Positions 33,110-43,700 of a stretch of 64,000 nucleotides of DNA are shown here, one piece after another; position 1 is the stretch's first letter, and each line of letters opens with the position of its first letter. The notes under the pieces are model-generated. The model made no database searches. It was not told the DNA's origin and saw only the letters and a list, made by a program, of their open reading frames with translations. A program made the position numbers and the translations under genes. This DNA comes from Ciona savignyi (taxonomy: Eukaryota > Chordata > Ascidiacea > Phlebobranchia > Cionidae), in contig CH002360.1 in NCBI GenBank assembly GCA_000149265.1, positions 92,425 through 156,424 on the forward strand. Reading direction: 5' to 3'.

Positions 33110-33995
33110 ATTTTATTTATACCGGGGTGGGTATAGAACCCAAGATTGGCTTGTGGCTAAGACCGGTTATTATATAGAAATCAATATTTATCTGGCGCTT
33201 TAACAATTCGGCCACACGACAGTACCCTAAAATATACGTAAGACGCAGTCGGACGTTATGTGCTTTGGCGTGGTAACCGATCCATAAACCATCCGGTTAC
33301 GACTTTCCGTTTTTTTTTGTTTTTTTTACCGAGCCAAGTTTCGAACCCCTTGTCACCAGGACCGTTTTTAGTATAAGAGTCGGTATATGTATCGGTCGCG
33401 TTAACCATTTGGCCACACGACCGTACTTTTCTCATACAGGCAGATCCATCAAAACCCACAAACGCTTCGTCCGGATAAACCACACACTTAGTCTATTGGC
33501 CACCCAGAAGCATAACTGTGCTATTCAATGCAATAAGTTAGTTATACTGTTTGCTACATTACAACGGAAAAACACCAAATTTATAAACTTCAAGTAATCT
33601 GAAAAAGAAAATCGTATTAACCGTAAGGAATATTAAATTTATTTTTTCACTGAGTCAAGTTTCGAACCCATGATGGGCTTGTTACTAATATTGTTAGCAG
33701 TACAAACATGTATCGGTCGCGTTAACCGTTCGACCATATGACCAACCTTTTAACAAATAAATTTGTACACCAAGCAATGCGCCTCAAATTACCGTGTGCC
33801 CACAGTCGAGTTATCGGGGCTTATGTTAAGGGGCGTTTAAGAGTAATGTTTAGTTTATTTTAATTTATTTTTTGCTCCTTCATTACATTAAAGAAGAATG
33901 GCATAATTATTTTAAGTTAAGAAAGCAGGAAAAAACGGCAAAACTACAGAAGTTATTTATCTGATGCTTTAACAATTCGGCCACAAGACCATACC
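33110..33995 (-). repeat. Cluster of four minus-strand SINE-A copies
   Basis: At about 33110-33222, 33309-33423, 33640-33745 and a 5' fragment at 33955-33995. Each carries reversed CCGAGCCAAGTTTCGAACCC and/or GGCCACACGAC. A reverse family C copy lies at 33848-33955. Confidence 0.75.
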
Positions 33996-34796
33996 CTAAA
34001 ACATACGTATTTTTTTTAATTTTTTGGCGTGGTAACCGATCCATAAACCAGCCGGTTACGATTTCCCTTTGCCGTATTTACCTCTCACATATTTGTCTTT
34101 ATGGTTGTTTGTGTCGTAGAAAACATTGCTTAACTTGTTTAATGACATTTTATTCAGGGTAGATCTGATTTGTGATTATTGCATGCAAGCCATCGACCTG
34201 CTGTGCTATCGGTGGCACAGATGAAGCATCGTCTGCGAAATGTCTCGTTAATGGACGATGATTGATGATAATAATTGTTTGTTGATTTTATCCCATAAAT
34301 GACAAGTAAAATAAAATTGGGTACTTTCAAATTATAAATATGGCAGGAAAGGGAAAAAGCAACGACAACTAAATTACAATTTAAAACTATAAATCACAGT
34401 TTAATGACATATTGTTGTTATAGTGGATAAAATACTTGTAGTTGTGCTGTTGCTTAATCTTGTGTAAATGAACACTTTTATTACACATTGCAGTTTACAC
34501 ATCGCAGATTACTTACACATTGGCGTTGCATAATATTAGTGGTGTGATGTTGTTTAACCTTGTTACAAATATATGACTTTAATCACCTGATTTACAGCTT
34601 TCGCAAGTAAGCAGAATCCCAGCTAAACACACAAGGTACTCCATCTGATTGATAGACATGAATCGAAGTGAATTTTAGCGATTTGTATCATGTGGCAGAA
34701 TATACTTGTGAGGAAGCGTCATTCATCAACGGAATTTAAACTTCCAAGAAATACTTTAAATTCGTGGTTGTATGGGATGGTGTTCTATACTTGGTT

Positions 34797-36560
34797 GAAG
34801 GGTAGGATATTGATGTTTGATTATCGTGGATGGAAATGGTAAAGGGAGTGTTACCACACGGGCAATCGTCAGATTACCTCGCGAATACGTAAGGGGGCGT
34901 TACCACACGGGCAATCGTCAGATTACCTCGCGAATACGTAAGGGAGCGTTACCACACGGGCAATCGTCAGATCACCTTGCGAATACGTAAGGGAGCGTTA
35001 CCACACGGGCAATCGTCAGATTACCTCGCGAATGCGTAAGGAAGCGTTACCACACGGGCAATCGTCAGATTACCACGCGAATACGTAAGGGAGCGTTACC
35101 ACACGGCCAATCGTCAGATTACCTCGCGAATACGTAAGGGAGCGTTACCACACGGGCAATCGTCAGATTACCTCGCGAATGCGTAAGGAAGCGTTACCAC
35201 ACGGGCAATCGTCAGATCACCTTGCGAATACGTAAGGGAGCGTTACCACACGGGCAATCGTCAGATTACCTCGCGAATGCGTAAGGAAGCGTTACCACAC
35301 GGGCAATCGTCAGATTACCACGCGAATACGTAAGGGAGCGTTACCACACGGCCAATCGTCAGATTACCTCGCGAATACGTAAGGGAGCGTTACCACACGG
35401 GCAATCGTCAGATTACCTCGCGAATACGTAAGGGAGCGTTACCACACGGGCAATCGTCAGATCACCTTGCGAATACGTAAGGGAGCGTTACCACACGGGC
35501 AATCGTCAGATTACCTCGCGAATGCGTAAGGAAGCGTTACCACACGGGCAATCGTCAGATTACCACGCGAATACGTAAGGGAGCGTTACCACACGGCCAA
35601 TCGTCAGATTACCTCGCGAATACGTAAGGGAGCGTTACCACACGGGCAATCGTGAGATTACCTCGCGAATACTTAAGGGAGCGTTACCACACGGGCAATC
35701 ATCAGATTACCTCGCGAATATGTAAGGAAGCGTTACCACACGGGCAATCGTGAGATTACCTCGCGAATACGTATAAGGAAGCGTTACCACACAGGCAAAC
35801 GTCAGATTTCCTCGCGAATACGTAAGGGAACGTTACCAAACGGGCAGTCGTCAGATTACCTCGCGAATACGTAAGGGAGCGTTACCACACGGGCAATCGT
35901 TAGATTACCTCACGAATACGTAAGGGAGCGTTACCACACGGGCAATTGTCAGATTACCTCGCGAATACGTAAGGGAGCGTTACCACACGGGCAATCGTCA
36001 GATTACCTCGCGAATACGTAAGGGAGCGTTACCACACGGGCAATTGTCAGATTACCTCGCGAATACGTAAGGGAGCGTTACCACACGGGCAATTGTCAGA
36101 TTACCTCGGGAATACGTAAGGGAGCGTTACCACACGGGCAATTGTCAGATTACCTCGCTAATACGTAAGAGAGCGTTACCACAAGGGCAATCGTCAGATT
36201 ACCTCGGGAATACGTAAGGGAGCGTTACCACACGGGCAATCATCAGATTACCTCGCGAATACGTAAGGGAGTGTTACCACACGGGCAATCGTCAGATTAA
36301 CTTGTGAATACGTAAGGGAGCGTTACCACACGGGCAATCGTCAGATTACCTCGCGAATACGTAAGGGGGCGTTACCACACGGGCAATCATTAGATTACCT
36401 CGCGAATACGTAAGGGAGCGTTACCACACGGGCAATCGTCAGATTACAGTGTGTTGTGTAAGGAAGCGTTACCACACGGGCAATCGTGAGATTACAGTGT
36501 GTTGTGTAGGATTGAAATATTCCTTCAGTTTTAGTCGAACCCATCAATTCACCAGAAACA
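34797..36560 (-). repeat. SINE-B copy interrupted by a 49-bp satellite array
   Basis: The 5' edge (34797-34841) is a reversed SINE-B tail region (GATAGGATATTGATGTTT). From about 34842 to 36490 the reversed SINE-B core TTACCACACGGGCAATCGTC plus a GAATACGTAAGGGAGCG linker repeats about 33 times with a 49-bp period. After the array the SINE resumes (CAGTGTGTTGTGTAGGATTG, TTCCTTCAGTTTTAGTCGAA). The satellite therefore expanded inside one SINE copy. Confidence 0.88.
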
Positions 36561-36808
36561 GCCGACGTAAACAAAATAAGTTGCCCTAAGTCACAGCGAT
36601 CCCGGTATCCCTGTCTGCCTGACGCAAACCCCATAGGAATAAGTCACTGCGTGTTGACGTTGTTATTAATAATTAATGGACGGAATTTGGATCCGTTTGT
36701 TTTAGGGTTAATCAGACGGCACCAGGTTTAATATCTACATTAATTATTCACGCGCCGTCTCGCCAGTGCACATGTATTGTTAATAATGCGTTGAGTTTCG
36801 ACTCAGTA

Positions 36809-36866
36809 ACCAAACACTGATTTATACAGCAGTTGTAGTGAAACACTGATTTATACAGCAGTTGTA
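36809..36866 (+). repeat. 29-bp tandem duplication
   Basis: AAACACTGATTTATACAGCA with GTTGTA occurs twice back to back. Confidence 0.85.
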
Positions 36867-36954
36867 AGGCGTCTGGAAATTTATTTCTTAGTAAAACTTA
36901 TTAAAGTAGCAGCCGCTCTTTGAAAATATCGTTCGTCTCAAGGGTTTTTGGGTT

Positions 36955-37035
36955 TGTGCGTCGCCATTTAGACGAAGGGTTGTAGGTTCTAAACTGGACT
37001 TTTTCTCCTCACAGGGATAAACATGAATATTCTAT
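36955..37035 (+). repeat. SINE-B with large internal deletion
   Basis: The head (TGTGCGTCGCCATTTAGACG, GGTTGTAGGTTCTAAAC) is followed directly by the tail region CAGGGATAAACATGAATATTC. Confidence 0.75.
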
Positions 37036-37389
37036 CCAGTCTACTTTGTACCTATTTAAAGAGTCAGAAAATAAAACACGATTTTCTGATTTGTATGTTC
37101 GTAAGTTTTCGCTACAAAATGTACAACCAGAATATAATAAGAAATAGAAATATCGCATTTACACGCGGAACATATTAAAAAGGCTGTTGGTTGTTGAAAA
37201 ATAAGACAGCATCCAATAATCATTAAGTTCAGCTTAAGAAAGTAAAAACGACAGATTATAAAGTAAGCGAGAACTTTAATTTTCCCTTTTTGCCAATTTT
37301 AAAAGGCTGATGATAAAATAAACTGTGAAAATAGGAAACTAAACTTGCTAACAAAGTATAAAGAAAGAGACGACGAAGATATTAAGTTG

Positions 37390-37458
37390 AATGAATCATT
37401 CCCCACACGGTGGCGCCTGAAAGAACGAATTATTCCCCACACGGTGGCGCCTGAAACT
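37390..37458 (-). repeat. 34-bp GC-rich duplication in the CNC-bZIP 3' flank
   Basis: Two adjacent copies of TTCCCCACACGGTGGCGCCT with flanking GAA, 150-215 bases after the stop codon of the CNC gene. If the transcript extends this far they lie in the 3' UTR. Confidence 0.8.
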
Positions 37459-37605
37459 GGGTTATTTGGAAGGAAATCGGAACTTCTTGAACAGAAACGG
37501 AACAAAAAGGAGTTAAATAATTTACACGAAGGAATCGTTCACAACTGTTAGTTTGAAACAACGCAGTTTCACTATGTTCGCTGTACAGAGAGTTAGGGTC
37601 GTTCC

Positions 37606-37611
37606 TTTATT
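37606..37611 (-). terminator. AATAAA overlapping the CNC-bZIP stop codon
   Basis: The minus strand reads GGGAATAAAGG, where TAA is the stop codon. A canonical hexamer overlaps the end of the coding region. Whether it is used cannot be told; I saw no other minus-strand AATAAA in the 600 bases downstream. Confidence 0.35.
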
Positions 37612-37774
37612 CCCTTTTCTCCATTTTGACCTTGGAGAAGTCGAAATCGCCATCCACACCACCATGACTGCTCATGTTGCTTGGTACGAGAAGGACGGCT
37701 CCTTGCACTTGCTCGAGTGCGTAGCGCGATGGGTCGTATGGTCGGCCGGCGTCGTCTCGGAGCGAACGGAATAT
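37607..37774 (-). CDS. CNC-bZIP last exon (Neh3-like C terminus)
   Basis: Encodes IFRSLRDDAGRPYDPSRYAL, EQVQGAVLLVPSNMSS and ends FSKVKMEKRE. The pattern LRDxxGxPYxPxxYxLxxxxxxxxxLVP is the signature C terminus of NRF1/NRF2 proteins. Confidence 0.93.
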   Translation of the reverse strand: MFRSLRDDAGRPYDPSRYALEQVQGAVLLVPSNMSSHGGVDGDFDFSKVKMEKRE

Positions 37775-40700
37775 CTAAAATAAGAGGTTTTTGTCCATTT
37801 TTGCACCAAATTTTGTGCTACCCTTTCTCTTGATGGGTTCTCCTATATTAAAGGAACGTCTTAATCATACACAACACAACGGAATATCTAAACGCACAGT
37901 GAGTGCAACAGGTTATAGAGTGGTTTTTGACCATTTATGCACAAAATTTTGTGCTTATCTTTCTCTTAATGGGTTCTACTAAATTGAGGGAACGTGTGAA
38001 TTATAAACAACACACTGCAATAGCTTCGGTAACCCGACGATGGACGCCAGTTGGTTGTTTCCTTGGGCAAGGCACTTAAGCCATGTTTTAATCATACACA
38101 ACACACTGCAATAGCTCTGGTAACCCGACGGTGGACGCAAGGCGATCTGCCGACTACCCGTGTGTTAACACAACACCATCCACACACAGAGCACTGCCAC
38201 CCACACACACCTGCTGATAGAGCACATTGTATCGAGTCTTCAATTCCTCCTTGGTGAGCTCCAAGTCATCTTGTTCCAACTCCAGATCTGTCTTCCTCAC
38301 TCGGAGGATATCGACATCTTCTTCCATGGTGGATATCGTGTCGATCTTGCGTTTCCGGCAGTTCTGAGCTGCCACCTGGAAATTACAACCCCACTTAGTT
38401 GACATTGACACCCAACAACCCCACTTAGTTGACATTGTCGCCCAACAACCCCACTTAGTTGACATTGTCGCCCAACAACCCCACTTAGTTGACATTGTCG
38501 CCCAACAACCCCACTTAGTTGACACTGTCGCCCAACAACCCCACTTAGTTGACATTGTCGCCCAACAACCCCACTTAGTTGACATTGTCGCCCAACAACC
38601 CCACTTAGTTGACATTGTCGCCCAACAACCCCACTTAGTTGACATTGTCGCCCAACAACTCCACTTAGTTGACATTGTCGCCCAACAACCCCACTTAGTT
38701 GACATTGTCGCCCAACAACCCCACTTAGTTGACATTGTCGCCCAACAACCCCACTTAGTTGACATTGTCGCCCAACAACCCCACTTAGTTGACATTGTCG
38801 CCCAACAACTCCACTTAGTTGACATTGTCGCCCAACAACTCCACTTAGTTGACATTGTCGCCCAACAACCCCACTTAGTTGACATTGTCGCCCAACAACT
38901 CCACTTAGTTGACATTGTCGCCCAACAACCCCACTTAGTTGACATTGTCGCCCAACAACCCCACTTAGTTGACATTGTCGCCCAACAACCCCACTTAGTT
39001 GACATTGTCGCCCAACAACCCCACTTAGTTGACATTGTCGCCCAACAACTCCACTTAGTTGACATTGTCGCCCAACAACCCCACTTAGTTGACATTGTCG
39101 CCCAACAACTCCACTTAGTTGACATTGTCGCCCAACAACCCCACTTAGTTGACATTGTCGCCCAACAACTCCACTTAGTTGACATTGTCGCCCAACAACT
39201 CCACTTAGTTGACATTGTCGCCCAACAACTCCACTTAGTTGACATTGTCGCCCAACAACCCCACTTAGTTGACATTGTCGCCCAACAACCCCACTTAGTT
39301 GACATTGTCGCCCAACAACCCCACTTAGTTGACATTGTCGCCCAACAACTCCACTTAGTTGACATTGTCACTTAACAACCCCACTTAGTTGACATTGTCG
39401 CCCAACAACCCCACTTAGTTGACACTGTCGCCCAACAACCCCACTTAGTTGACATTGTCGCCCAACAACTCCACTTAGTTGACATTGTCACTTAACACTC
39501 ACAACCCCCACTGCCAACTGATTAGCTTGGTGGGTTAGTGCATCAGCTTTCAGCCGAAGGGTTTCAGGTTCAAAACTGTTCTAGTTGGTTGTGTTAAACC
39601 TAGCGGACATTACATAAAGCCAGAAGATTAATGTGTTCCACCAAATCAACACAACACTTTTCAATCACCTAAAGATTACACACTTAATAACAGCCCTTGC
39701 GTTTTCCAACTTACACTTTTAGTAATTTTTACTAAATACCGGTATCTATGGATTATTCTAGTAGATACCAGTACTTCTAATAGTGGCCATAAGTACAGTA
39801 CAGAGCAATAGTGAAACCCAACCTTATTCTTCTGCGTGCGAGGTGATCTGATGATTGCCCGTGTGTTAACCCCCTTGGTTTTCCCATTCACGGGGATAAA
39901 AATCCTATCCTATCCTATGTCATAAGCACAGTATAATATTAAAAAACAGCACCCACAGTAAAAAACTCAACCATTACCTGTTCAACTATTCGACGATTGA
40001 TTACACAGGTAATGACATCTCTTGCATTTCCAACTCTTACTTTTAGTCATTTTTAGTAGATACCAGTACTTCTAATAGCGTTTTAATTCTATGCCACAAG
40101 TACAGTATAACAGTAAAACCTAACCTTATTCTTTCCTTTGAAAGGTGATCTGACGATTGCCCGTGTGTTAACCCCTTGGTTTTCCCATCCACAGGGATAA
40201 ACATGAACTCTTATCCTATGCCATAAGCACAGTATAATAATGAAACCCACCTTATTCTTTCCCCTGCGCCTGATATCCTTGATGAGAGCTTGTTGTGCAG
40301 CAGTGAGTGGGGTTCGAACCAACATCTCGTTGTATTCCTCCACGGGGGACATAACGATCTCGTCCAACGTGAATGGGATGTTCAACTCGCGAGCTTTCTT
40401 CTCGTCACGCGATTCGCGGCTGTTCGATGGCTTCTCCTTTCTATGGAGGTAGGAAAATTAGCCGAGGGTAGATGAAATTTACTTGTGCAATAATTTATTT
40501 TTTAAACAACCACAAAAAATGTTTATTTTATTTTTCAATAGTGCGCCAACAAAATTTGGACCAGTGATCATTTGTTGTTTATAAAATCTACTGAATGTAG
40601 TTACAGCCCAAAAAAGTTTTAATTTCATTTTTGAATTAACAACAACAAAACAGTTATTGGAGGGTTTTTCTTTTCTATGGGCGAAGTGAACCAGTATCAG

Positions 40701-43700
40701 CAGGGCGTACATGACATCTACTGGGAAAATTACAGCTGCAAAAAAGTTTATAATTTTTAATCAACTGCAACAAAATCTATTAGATGTTTGTTCTTTCTAT
40801 GGCTGATCGTGCCAGTATTACTTTGCTGCGTATGATAACTAATTGAAACATTTGTATGTTAGGTTTGCCGGGCCACGTCTGGCTATACCTACACTAAATA
40901 ATTAATTATACATGCTTTAATAATGTCATTATGTCGTATTTTCCCCCATTTTTTTACAAATCCTACTACTTGTAACAGCCGGCAATAATGGTTTTCCTCT
41001 ATGCAGAAATTAAGCTAATATGCTTTCATACGATTCCATTACCCCTTCTGGTATATGTCAGGGCGACTAGCCATACCTGTCAAGCGTTTGACGTAAAAAA
41101 TATAAAAAAAAACGAAAAAAAAAGTTACTAAAAGTAGATTAAAGTCACTAAAAGTAGTAAAAAAAAGTAGATAAAAGTCAAAATGAACGGATTAACCAGT
41201 AGAAGGGGCGAAGTGTTGCAACATTTCATTGCACACATGGGTAATGTGGCACATAAGTGTGCTACCCTTGGTTGGGAAACACTGATCTAATAACAGTATA
41301 GATGGTGGCCAAACAGGAAAATTTAACTGGGCAACACTGCCGACATAATGCGCAGCACTACTTACTTTTTTGTTGTTTTTGGTTTCCCCACTGTCCCATC
41401 ATAAGTATGGTTATGATTGATGGATTTCATTTTATTCCTTTGGAATGACTGATCAAGTAAAACTGGCTCTGGAGATAAAAACAAATGGGTTAATATAATG
41501 TGTAACAAATCAAATAGTGCGGAAACCTGGGTTGCATATGTTATTTAGATATCCAGAATAAATAGCCTTGACCAAAGAAATGATCCCACATTGTGCGCTG
41601 TCCAATTAAGAAGCAATATTTGGATGGAAAATGATTTGGAAATATTTTGTGATTCGAGCAATTGAAACTAAAAAAATAAGTTAACAGTGATAATAATTAT
41701 AAATAAAAATTATATTTATTTTATAAATTATTCATTAAAATCTATTTTTTTTATTATTTAGTTTTAGTTTGAAAAATTGTTTTTTTCTTGTTGTGCTTGC
41801 CTTTTTTTAAAGCGGTTTCAAATCTAGTTTTAAAATTACTGATTCAAGGATAATAAAAATAAACAAACTTATTTGGGTGAAACATCCCCAGCAACTCTTA
41901 AAATAGGTGGTTACATAGTAGTAATTGTAAGAAATATTGGGGGTGATTATTTTAAAGCGAAAAACTGGCTAAGCATATCACCTGGCTCTATGCTGTGTCG
42001 TCCCATTCTCTGGTTTCCCATGTAAAACGCTGCAACACAAAGAATGAAGTCAAAAGTATTCACTAGATATGTGTAGATGGGTGTGGTATGAAATGCAAGT
42101 CAATAAATTAGGTTCATTTGAGAGAAATATTAATAATTCATCGTAAAATTGACCTTTGTTGCTTAAGTAGAAAAATGCCATGTCATATAAGTGGAAGATA
42201 GAACTCATTAGTGCAGATGGGTGTGATAAACAAGCTCTGTTCATATCCCACTGATATTACGATGATGGAAGCACAAACATGTCAGGCCATATAGCTCAGA
42301 TGGTTAGAGCAGCATCTCATATATGGAAGGTTGGTGAATCAAAACCAGCGGCTGGCTTAGTTGGGTTCATTGACAAGGCACCTTAAACTGAAGGAATAAT
42401 CACCAACAACACACAGCACCAGTAACCCGACGGTGAGCGCAAGGTGATCTGACGATTGTCCATGTGTTAAATGCTCCTTCCATTTCACATTTACTGGGAT
42501 AGGATAGGATAATCATAAATGTTTATCCCCGTGAATCACCTCACACCCACCGTCGTGTTACCGGAGCTATTGCAGTGTGTTGTATATAATAGACACATTC
42601 CTTTATTTTGGTAGAACCCATTAATCCGCTGGGTTAAGGCAATGTCCGTTAAGTGCCTTGCCCAAGGACACAACCGACTAGCTAGCGACCAGTTTCAAAC
42701 CTTTCAGTTGAAAGGTGTCACACTAAAACACCAAAATATTAAACATACAAACAAGCTAACTTCCTTACATTGTGGACTTTGCTCCATAGAGACGCCAGAG
42801 TCAGAGTCACAGCTTTCATTGGAGCTGCTGCCCACTAGTGGGTTGGAATCATCAAGAAAAGTGACCAGCGGAGGGGGTGAAGAGTTCAAAGGGGGTGGAA
42901 TATAAGGAGCTTGGTTGATATTCATGAAATCTGGAGTCTGGTGGATTAGAAAAGGAATAAAATGATTATATTAAAATATATAATGTAATTTTTTGTATAA
43001 TAAAAATAATTATTTTGTTGAAAATGGAAATATTAAAATATTACAAGAATAAAATAATTCTGATAAAATAGAAAATAAATATAATAAAATGATTTTATTT
43101 AAATATGAATTAAATATATTAAAGTGTTTCAAAATGGAAAATAAATTAAAATTTTTTTTCAAAATAGAAAATATATATTATAAAATTTCTTAAAATAGAA
43201 AAATTATTCAATACGAAATATACGAAGCACATGAAACACCACGTACCATTTTATTCCCATAAACTTGGTTTGTTGAGTTGATATTAATGATATCGTTCAA
43301 CATCTCGTTCATGTTGGTCGCCCCGTCAAATATCATCTGCCCCGGTTCGGCTGGGAACCCCATCATGGGGCTGGAACCCCCGTATGACCGGGAATCCCCT
43401 GTTTCCATGGGGGCCTGGGTTGAGTTGAACGTTATTTACATGAAACGATATTTTGGGATATTTAAAAAAAATAGAAACATTAATTAAGTTAAACAGGGGC
43501 CTGGATTAAGATAAACATTATTTACATCACACGTTATTCAAAACAATTAATTAAGTTAAAATTTACATGAAACGTTATTTTGGGATATATTAAAAAAATT
43601 AAAAAAGTTAATTAAGTTAAAATTAATTTAGTTAAACTAAACGGGAACCTGGATTAAGTTAAAATGTTATTTTAGGATATTTTTTTAAAAAAAGTTTAAA

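Larger units (their letters stand above)
26710..37600. other. 11-kb intergenic region, repeat-rich, no gene recognised
   Basis: Contains SINE-B copies (26862-27130, 28143-28430), family C (27523-27670, 30570-30700, 33848-33955 reverse), SINE-A copies (27860-27925, 29328-29560, 31470-31908, 33110-33995), two MITEs (29659-29850, 30985-31175) and the 49-bp satellite. Reading frames at 30606-31058, 32034-32291 and 32556-32891 lack splice or homology support. 28440-29160, 29860-30470 and 34000-34790 hold only AT-rich unique sequence as far as I can see. Confidence 0.55.

Noticed and set aside
34842..36490. Regularly spaced repeats as a CRISPR array
   Set aside because: The genome is animal, units are continuous 49-bp tandem copies without unique spacers, and they derive from a SINE.
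38154..39371. 405-codon open frame with MSTKWGCWAT repeats, a candidate novel repeat protein
   Set aside because: It is the 30-bp minisatellite read in the frame of the following bZIP exon. The phase-perfect CNC-to-bZIP splice and conserved GKNK|VAAQNC show the array is intronic.
42285..42345. A functional tRNA gene (GCTCAGATGGTTAGAGCA)
   Set aside because: The acceptor stem and T arm do not pair, the B box is degraded (GGTGAATCAAAACC), and the sequence continues into the SINE-B body.
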